A DNA stretch of 10,746 bases from DASRBO01 sp035653595 (GTDB lineage: Bacteria > Actinomycetota > Acidimicrobiia > Acidimicrobiales > JAJPHE01), in the NCBI GenBank assembly GCA_035653595.1, contig DASRBO010000062.1, positions 1-10,746 on the forward strand, read 5' to 3'. The translations under genes were made by a program, and so were the position numbers. Below, piece after piece: positions 4,755 to 10,746 of the stretch. The first letter of the stretch is position 1, and the number at the start of each line of letters is the position of its first letter. The notes under the pieces were generated by a model. It saw only the letters and a list, made by a program, of their open reading frames with translations. It did not search any database and was not told the DNA's origin.

Positions 4755-7700
4755 TTGCCTTCCCGTTCCAAGACCCCGGAACGTTTCTCTTTCGCCAACC
4801 TCGACGAGGTCCTGGCCCTGCCGGACCTGGTCGCCATCCAGCGTGACTCCTTCGACGACTTCCTGAACGAGGGCCTCGCCGAAACCTTCGCCGACATAAG
4901 CCCCATCGAGGACTTCACCGGCACCCTCCGGCTGGAGCTCGAGTTCGACCCCAGCGATCCCGACCTGCGTCCCCCGCCCAAGTTCTCGGTCGAGGAGTGC
5001 AAGGAGAAGGACATGACCTACGCCGCGCCGATCTTCGTGCGGGCGCGGTTCATGAACGCCACCACCGGCGAGATCAAGGAGCAGACCGTCTTCATGGGGG
5101 ACTTCCCGATGATGACGGACAAGGGCACCTTCATCGTCAACGGGACCGAGCGGGTGGTGGTCAGCCAGCTGGTCCGCTCGCCCGGGGTCATCTTCCAGCC
5201 GGGGCGGGACGCCAAGACCATCGTCACCGGCACCATTCATCCCTATCGCGGTGAATGGATCGAGTTCGACGTCGAGGCCAAGCCGGGCAAGGACATCACC
5301 GCCGGCACCCGGGTGGCCCGCAAGCGCCGCCTCAGCCTCTTCGTCCTCCTCCGGGCCCTGGGCTACGAGGACGAGGCGCTGTTGTCGCGCTTCGTGCGCC
5401 ACTTCGACTTCCTCGAGGGGCAGTGGGAGAAGGAGCGCGACATCGCTCCCAGCCGCGAAGAGGCCCTCCTCGAGATCTACAAGCGGGCCCGCCCGGGCGA
5501 GCCCCCCTCGGTGGAGTCGGCCCGGGCCTACTTCGAGAACGCATTCTTCAACCCGAAGCGCTACGACCTGACCAAGGTCGGTCGTCACAAGCTCAACAAG
5601 AAGCTCGGTCCGGAGGTCGACAAGATCGCCTCGATCCTCGACACCGACCTCGAGCGGCCCACCCCCGACCAGGGGGTGCTCAGCCCCAGCGAGATGCTGG
5701 CCGCCGCCAGCTACCTGCTCCACCTGGCCAACGGCGAGACGGGATACCGGCTCGACGACCAGGACCACTTCGCCAACCGGCGCATCCGCTCGGTCGGGGA
5801 GCTGATCCAGAACCAGGTCCGGGTCGGCCTGTCCCGCATGGAGCGGGTGGTGCGGGAGCGGATGACCACTCAGGACGTCGAGGCCATCACGCCCCAGACC
5901 CTGATCAACATCCGCCCGGTGGTCGCCGCCATCAAGGAGTTCTTCGGCACCAGCCAGCTCTCCCAGTTCATGGACCAGAACAACCCCCTGTCGGGCCTCG
6001 CCCACAAGCGGCGGCTGTCGGCCCTCGGCCCCGGCGGCCTCTCCCGCGAGCGGGCCGGCTTCGAGGTCCGCGACGTCCACACCAGCCACTACGGCCGGAT
6101 GTGCCCAATCGAGACCCCGGAGGGCCCGAACATCGGCCTCATCGGGGCCCTGGCCACCTATGCCCGGGTGAACAAGTTCGGCTTCATCGAGACCCCGTAC
6201 TTCCCGGTGCGCGACGGGGTGGTCGACCGCGACCCCCGCAACGTGGTGTACCTCGCCGCCGACGACGAGGAGGAGCACGTCATCGCCCAGGCCAACGCCG
6301 TCCTCGACGAGAGCGGCCGCCTGGTCGGTGACAGGGTGCTGGTACGCCGGGGTCCCCAGGGTGCCGGCGTGCGGGTGGGGGCGACCACCACCTCCTACGG
6401 CACCACCAGCGAGGTGGACTACGTGCCTCCCAGCGAGGTCGACCTCATGGACGTCTCGCCCAAGCAGATCGTGTCCGTCTCGACCGCCCTGATCCCCTTC
6501 ATCGAGCACGACGACGCCAACCGGGCCCTGATGGGCGCCAACATGCAGAAGCAGGCCGTGCCCCTGGTGGTGCCGGAGGCGCCCTTCATCGGCACCGGGG
6601 TGGAGGCCAGGGCGGCCCAGGATGCCGGCGATGTCATCCTCTCCGAGGGCGCCGGCACGGTCACCGACGTCACCGGTGAGCAGATCGTCGTCGAGTACAA
6701 CGCCGGCCAGAAGGACTGGCGGGGCGACCCGCTGGGCCGGAAGATCTACCGGCTGGCCAAGTTCCGCCGCTCCAACCAGAACACCTGCATCAACCAGAAG
6801 TCCCTGGTGAGCGAGGGCGACAAGGTCGCCGCAGGCGACGTCCTCGCCGACGGGCCCTCCACCCACAACGGCGAGCTGGCCCTGGGCAAGAACCTGCTGG
6901 TCGCCTTCATGCCGTGGGAGGGCTACAACTTCGAGGACGCCATCATCCTGTCCGAGCGCCTGGTGCGCGACGACGTGCTCACCTCGATCCACATCGAGGG
7001 GCACGAGGTGGACGCCCGCGACACCAAGCTCGGCGCCGAGGAGATCACCCGCGACATCCCCAACCTGTCGGAGGAGATCCTCAAGGACCTCGACGAGCGG
7101 GGCATCATCCGCATCGGGGCCGAGGTGGGCCCCGGCGACGTGCTGGTGGGCAAGGTCACCCCCAAGGGCGAGACGGAGCTCACCCCCGAGGAGCGCCTGC
7201 TTCGGGCCATCTTCGGCGAGAAGGCGCGCGAGGTGCGCGACACCAGCCTCAAGGTCCCCCACGGGGAGTCCGGCAAGGTCATCGACGTCCGGGTGTTCTC
7301 GCGGGAGGACGCCCACGAGCTGCCGCCCGGGGTCAACCAGCTGGTCCGGGTCTACGTCGCCCAGAAGCGCAAGATCTCCGAGGGCGACAAGCTGGCCGGA
7401 CGGCACGGCAACAAGGGCGTCATCTCCAAGATCCTGCCGGTCGAGGACATGCCGTACCTGGCCGACGGGACCCCGGTCGACATCATCCTCAACCCCCTGG
7501 GCGTGCCCAGCCGGATGAACGTGGGCCAGGTGCTCGAGTCGCACCTTGGCTACGCCTCCCGCTGGGGCTGGGACGCGGCCCGCAACGGCAGTGGCTCCAA
7601 CGGCAGTGGAGCCAACGGGAGCGGCGCCAACGGCAGGGACTCCGAGGAGAACGCCCGCAAGACCCGCCCCCGCACCGAGCCGGCGGTGTGGATCTCGACC

Positions 7701-8366
7701 CCGGTGTTCGACGGGGCCCACTGGGACGAAGCCGACGACGCCGGCCGCCACCCGACCATCAAGTCGATCTTCGAGAACCTCCACGCCGACGGGGTGGACG
7801 GTGAGCGTCTGATCGGCTCGGACGGCAAGGCGACCCTCTTCAACGGGCGGACCGGCGAGGTCTACGACAATCCGATCAGCGTCGGCTACGTCTACATCCT
7901 GAAGCTGGCCCACCTGGTCGACGACAAGATCCACGCCCGTTCGACCGGCCCCTACTCGATGATCACCCAGCAGCCCCTGGGCGGCAAGGCACAGTTCGGG
8001 GGGCAGCGCTTCGGTGAGATGGAGGTGTGGGCGCTGGAGGCGTACGGCGCCGCCTACGCCCTGCAGGAGCTTCTGACCATCAAGTCCGACGACGTCCTCG
8101 GCCGGGTCAAGGTCTACGAGGCCATCGTCAAGGGCGAGAACATCCCCGAACCGGGGATCCCTGAGAGCTTCAAGGTTCTCATCAAGGAGATGCAGTCGCT
8201 CTGCTTGAACGTCGAGGTCCTCTCGACCACAGGCGAGGAAATCGAGATGCGTGAGCTCGATGAGGACGTCTTCCGGGCGGCCGAGGAGCTCGGGATCGAC
8301 ATCAGTCGACCCGAGCGCGGATCGGACGAGGAAGACGAACGGCGGGCCCGCGAGAGGAGCTTCTAA
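4755..8366 (+). CDS. rpoB: DNA-directed RNA polymerase subunit beta
   Basis: Beta forms one jaw and part of the active site of RNA polymerase. 1203 aa. Start is TTG 4755: an in-frame TAG lies two codons upstream (4749-4751), the next Met is far inside the conserved region, and GAGGAG at 4743-4748 gives a 6-nt spacer. Rifampicin region: SQLSQFMDQNNPLSGLAHKRRLSALGP is split around D407, H417 and S422, equal to E. coli D516, H526 and S531, all in the drug-sensitive form. Catalytic region: EGDKLAGRHGNKGVIS with K879 and K887; LVDDKIHARSTG with H1060. C-terminus: QQPLGGKAQFGGQRFGEMEVW and IPEPGIPESFKVL, needed for beta' contact. Odd: a 15-nt in-frame repeat (7584-7634) encodes an Asn-Gly-Ser-Gly linker after GWDAAR. 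rpoC begins at the next base after TAA. Confidence 0.99.
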   Translation: MPSRSKTPERFSFANLDEVLALPDLVAIQRDSFDDFLNEGLAETFADISPIEDFTGTLRLELEFDPSDPDLRPPPKFSVEECKEKDMTYAAPIFVRARFMNATTGEIKEQTVFMGDFPMMTDKGTFIVNGTERVVVSQLVRSPGVIFQPGRDAKTIVTGTIHPYRGEWIEFDVEAKPGKDITAGTRVARKRRLSLFVLLRALGYEDEALLSRFVRHFDFLEGQWEKERDIAPSREEALLEIYKRARPGEPPSVESARAYFENAFFNPKRYDLTKVGRHKLNKKLGPEVDKIASILDTDLERPTPDQGVLSPSEMLAAASYLLHLANGETGYRLDDQDHFANRRIRSVGELIQNQVRVGLSRMERVVRERMTTQDVEAITPQTLINIRPVVAAIKEFFGTSQLSQFMDQNNPLSGLAHKRRLSALGPGGLSRERAGFEVRDVHTSHYGRMCPIETPEGPNIGLIGALATYARVNKFGFIETPYFPVRDGVVDRDPRNVVYLAADDEEEHVIAQANAVLDESGRLVGDRVLVRRGPQGAGVRVGATTTSYGTTSEVDYVPPSEVDLMDVSPKQIVSVSTALIPFIEHDDANRALMGANMQKQAVPLVVPEAPFIGTGVEARAAQDAGDVILSEGAGTVTDVTGEQIVVEYNAGQKDWRGDPLGRKIYRLAKFRRSNQNTCINQKSLVSEGDKVAAGDVLADGPSTHNGELALGKNLLVAFMPWEGYNFEDAIILSERLVRDDVLTSIHIEGHEVDARDTKLGAEEITRDIPNLSEEILKDLDERGIIRIGAEVGPGDVLVGKVTPKGETELTPEERLLRAIFGEKAREVRDTSLKVPHGESGKVIDVRVFSREDAHELPPGVNQLVRVYVAQKRKISEGDKLAGRHGNKGVISKILPVEDMPYLADGTPVDIILNPLGVPSRMNVGQVLESHLGYASRWGWDAARNGSGSNGSGANGSGANGRDSEENARKTRPRTEPAVWISTPVFDGAHWDEADDAGRHPTIKSIFENLHADGVDGERLIGSDGKATLFNGRTGEVYDNPISVGYVYILKLAHLVDDKIHARSTGPYSMITQQPLGGKAQFGGQRFGEMEVWALEAYGAAYALQELLTIKSDDVLGRVKVYEAIVKGENIPEPGIPESFKVLIKEMQSLCLNVEVLSTTGEEIEMRELDEDVFRAAEELGIDISRPERGSDEEDERRARERSF
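7584..7634 (+). repeat. 15-nt tandem repeat inside rpoB encoding NGSG(S/A) units
   Basis: Three units of 15 nt, AACGGCAGTGGCTCC (7584-7598), AACGGCAGTGGAGCC (7599-7613) and AACGGGAGCGGCGCC (7614-7628), followed by AACGGC (7629-7634). They encode NGSGS-NGSGA-NGSGA-NG, residues 944-960 of beta. The copy period is a multiple of three, so unit gain or loss keeps the frame. It falls between MNVGQVLESHLG and the STPVFDGA motif, a stretch where beta subunits vary among phyla. It looks like a flexible linker extended by replication slippage. Confidence 0.9.
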
Positions 8367-10746
8367 GTGCTAGACGTCAACAACTTCGACCGGCTCCGAA
8401 TCGGCCTGGCCACGGCGGACTCCATCCGCACGTGGTCCCACGGGGAGGTCAAGAAGCCCGAAACGATCAACTACCGCACCCTGCGCCCGGAGAAGGACGG
8501 GCTCTTCTGCGAGAAGATCTTCGGTCCCACCAAGGACTGGGAGTGCTACTGCGGCAAGTACAAGCGGGTCCGCTTCCGCGGCATCATCTGCGAGCGCTGC
8601 GGTGTCGAGGTGACCCGTTCGAAGGTCCGGCGGGAGCGCATGGGCCACATCGAGCTGGCCGCCCCGGTCGTGCACATCTGGTACCTGCGCGGCACCCGGT
8701 CGTGGCTGGCCTATCTGCTCATGGGCACCGAGGCCCGCGAGGAGCTCAAGGCCAAGCAGCTGGAGAAGGTCATCTACTTCGCCGCCAACCTGGTCACCTG
8801 GGTCGACGAGGAGAAGCGCCACGGGGACCTACCCAACCTCGAGGCCGAGCTGACCGAGGAGCTGGCCGACATCGAGCGCCAGCGTGATCTCGAGATCGAC
8901 AAGCGATTCAAGGGCCTCGAGTCCGAGGTGGCCGACCTCGAGAAGCAGGGCGCCCGCGACGCCGAGATCAAGGCCCGCCAGAAGGCGGGCGAGAAGGAGA
9001 TCTCCACCCTGCGGGAGAGGGCCCAGGCGGAGATCGACCTGGTGCGCCGCGCCTTCGACGAGTTCCGCGACCTCTACCCCCGCAAGATCATCGAGGACGA
9101 GCTGCTGTGGCGGGAGCTCAAGGACCGCTACGGCGACTACTTCGAGGGCGGCATGGGCGCCGAGGCGATCGCCCAGCTCATCGACCGCATCGACCTCGAC
9201 GAGGAGGAGGTCAAGCTCCGCGAGGCCATCGACCCGGGCGAGGGCAAGCGCCCCCTGTCGGCCCAGCGCAAGCAGAAGGCCATCAAGCGGCTGAAGATCG
9301 TGTCCGCCTTCAACCGGCGGGACGAGAACGGCCGGCGGGTCAACGACCCCAGGGCGATGATCCTCGACAGCGTCCCGGTGATCCCGCCCGACCTGCGACC
9401 CATGGTCCAGCTCGACGGCGGCCGCTTCGCCACGTCCGACCTCAACGATCTCTACCGGCGGGTGATCAACCGGAACAACCGCCTCAAGAGGCTGCTGGAC
9501 CTGGGGGCGCCGGAGATCATCGTCAACAACGAGAAGCGCATGCTCCAGGAGGCCGTCGACGCCCTGTTCGACAACGGCCGGCGGGGCCGGCCGGTGACGG
9601 GGCCGGGCAACCGCCCCCTCAAGAGCCTCTCCGACATGCTGAAGGGCAAGCAGGGCCGGTTCCGCCAGAACCTGCTGGGCAAGCGGGTTGACTACTCCGG
9701 CCGCTCGGTCATCGTGGTCGGCCCCACCCTCAAGCTGCACCAGTGCGGCCTGCCCAAGCAGATGGCCCTCGAGCTGTTCAAGCCCTTCGTCATGAAGCGC
9801 CTGGTCGACTCCGAGCAGGCCCAGAACATCAAGTCGGCCAAGCGCATGGTGGAACGGCGCCGGGCCCAGGTGTGGGACGTGCTCGAGGAGGTCATCAAGG
9901 AGCACCCGGTCCTGCTCAACCGGGCACCCACCTTGCACCGCCTCGGCATCCAGGCCTTCGAGCCGGTGCTGGTGGAGGGCAAGGCCATCCAGATCCACCC
10001 GCTGGTCTGCACCGCCTTCAATGCCGACTTCGACGGCGACCAGATGGCCGTCCACCTGCCCCTGTCGGCCGAGGCCCAGGCCGAGGCCCGGGTGCTCATG
10101 CTGTCGGCCCACAACATCCTGTCCCCGGCCACCGGCCGCCCCATCACCGTGCCCACCCAGGACATGGTCTTCGGCGCCTACTACCTGACCCTCATGCGGG
10201 ACGGGAAGAAGGGCGAGGGTCGGGCCTTCCGCCACCTCTACGAGGTCGAGGCCGCCTACGAGTCGGGCGACATCGACCTGCACGCCAAGGTCCGCTTCCG
10301 CCGGCCGGTGGAAGCGGCCGCCGACGCCTCGGCCGACGGTGACGGCTCCGAGGCGGCCCCGGGCTCCGAGGCGGGCGACGGCGTCACCGTCTTCGAGGAC
10401 ATCGAGACCACCCCCGGACGGCTGTTCTTCAACACCGCCCTGCCGGCGGGGTTCCGCTTCGTCAACGAGGTGGTGGGGCGGCGGGCGGTCAGCATCGGCG
10501 CCATCGTCCAGGAGATCGCCGACAACTACCCGCGGGCCGAGGTGGCCCGCGCCCTGGACCGGATCAAGGACCTCGGCTACCGGTTCGCCTCCCAGTCCGG
10601 CCTCACCATCTCCATCGACGACGTCCGCACCCCGTCGGACAAGGCCGCCATCCTCGACCGCTACGAGAAGGAGGCGGAGAAGGCTGAGGCCCAGTTCAAG
10701 CGGGGCATCATCACCGACGACGAGCGCCGCCAGAAGGAGATCGAGG
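8367..10746 (+). CDS. rpoC: DNA-directed RNA polymerase subunit beta' (3' truncated by window)
   Basis: The first 793 codons of beta', the subunit holding the catalytic magnesium. Start GTG 8367 abuts the rpoB TAA; GAGAGGAG (8352-8359) inside rpoB serves as ribosome site, so translation is coupled. Zinc-binding domain: C60, C62, C75, C78 (ECYCGKYKR, ICERCGVEV). Residues ~145-235 form a charged, coiled-coil-like insert, a hallmark of actinobacterial beta'. Then VIPPDLRPMVQLDGGRFA, the clamp region RRGRPVTGPGNRPLKSLSD, QGRFRQNLLGKRVDYSGRSV, and RAPTLHRLGIQAFEP. Active site: NADFDGDQM with D554, D556, D558. Residues ~649-672 are a low-complexity Ala/Asp/Ser/Gly/Glu stretch between conserved blocks. 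The trigger loop and bridge helix lie beyond the window end. Confidence 0.99.
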   Translation, partial: MLDVNNFDRLRIGLATADSIRTWSHGEVKKPETINYRTLRPEKDGLFCEKIFGPTKDWECYCGKYKRVRFRGIICERCGVEVTRSKVRRERMGHIELAAPVVHIWYLRGTRSWLAYLLMGTEAREELKAKQLEKVIYFAANLVTWVDEEKRHGDLPNLEAELTEELADIERQRDLEIDKRFKGLESEVADLEKQGARDAEIKARQKAGEKEISTLRERAQAEIDLVRRAFDEFRDLYPRKIIEDELLWRELKDRYGDYFEGGMGAEAIAQLIDRIDLDEEEVKLREAIDPGEGKRPLSAQRKQKAIKRLKIVSAFNRRDENGRRVNDPRAMILDSVPVIPPDLRPMVQLDGGRFATSDLNDLYRRVINRNNRLKRLLDLGAPEIIVNNEKRMLQEAVDALFDNGRRGRPVTGPGNRPLKSLSDMLKGKQGRFRQNLLGKRVDYSGRSVIVVGPTLKLHQCGLPKQMALELFKPFVMKRLVDSEQAQNIKSAKRMVERRRAQVWDVLEEVIKEHPVLLNRAPTLHRLGIQAFEPVLVEGKAIQIHPLVCTAFNADFDGDQMAVHLPLSAEAQAEARVLMLSAHNILSPATGRPITVPTQDMVFGAYYLTLMRDGKKGEGRAFRHLYEVEAAYESGDIDLHAKVRFRRPVEAAADASADGDGSEAAPGSEAGDGVTVFEDIETTPGRLFFNTALPAGFRFVNEVVGRRAVSIGAIVQEIADNYPRAEVARALDRIKDLGYRFASQSGLTISIDDVRTPSDKAAILDRYEKEAEKAEAQFKRGIITDDERRQKEIE

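Noticed and set aside
4683..7934. Very long open frame (1083 codons) on the - strand opposite rpoB, and other long antisense frames at 1024-1986, 3158-5014 and 8829-10283
   Set aside because: They lie opposite highly conserved genes with strong third-position GC bias, which removes stops from certain antisense frames. Translations are low-complexity, Val/Leu/Gly/Asp-rich and match no known family.

Overview
The window carries the classic bacterial transcription/translation core cluster on the + strand: tuf (3' end) - rpmG - trnW - secE - nusG - rplK - rplA - rplJ - rplL - rpoB - rpoC (5' part). Base composition is very high GC with strong G/C third-position bias. The RpoC fragment has the long coiled-coil insert between its zinc-binding region and the next conserved block that is typical of actinobacterial beta' subunits. 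RpoB, L7/L12 and NusG (long acidic N-terminus) also look actinobacterial. I infer a high-GC member of Actinomycetota. Several details (tuf next to rpmG, residue changes in L11 and L33, near-exclusive TAG stops) suggest a lineage away from the well-studied Streptomyces/Mycobacterium groups, but I cannot name it.

Layout. 1-333: end of EF-Tu, then ribosomal protein L33. 334-509: a GC-saturated spacer with two strong hairpins and no visible gene. 510-582: tRNA-Trp(CCA). 625-1851: SecE (translocase subunit) and NusG (elongation factor), nearly touching. 1891-3131: L11 and L1. 3132-3304: a structured leader in front of rplJ, with a recognisable L10-binding fold followed by a U-tailed terminator hairpin. 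3305-4523: L10 with an unusual ~98-residue Ala/Pro/Glu tail, and L7/L12. 4524-4754: a regulatory spacer with two candidate sigma70-type promoters in tandem, a hairpin between them that pairs a perfect Shine-Dalgarno sequence with its complement, and a leader of ~100-155 nt ahead of a TTG-started rpoB. 4755-10746: rpoB, with rpoC starting directly after its stop codon and running off the window.

The genes supply the ribosomal GTPase centre and stalk (L11, L10, L7/L12), the L1 stalk, L33, the delivery factor EF-Tu, the protein export channel subunit SecE, and RNA polymerase beta/beta' with NusG. Expression appears to be tuned at two points: the L10 leader/attenuator before rplJ, and the promoter/hairpin region before rpoB, which would let polymerase synthesis be set separately from ribosomal stalk synthesis.

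I found no novel multi-gene system: the protein content is conserved housekeeping. The observations most worth a second look are the mutually exclusive folds before rplJ, the tandem promoter/SD-sequestering hairpin before rpoB, the stop-codon bias, the 15-nt in-frame repeat in rpoB, the L10 tail, and residue changes in L11 and L33.
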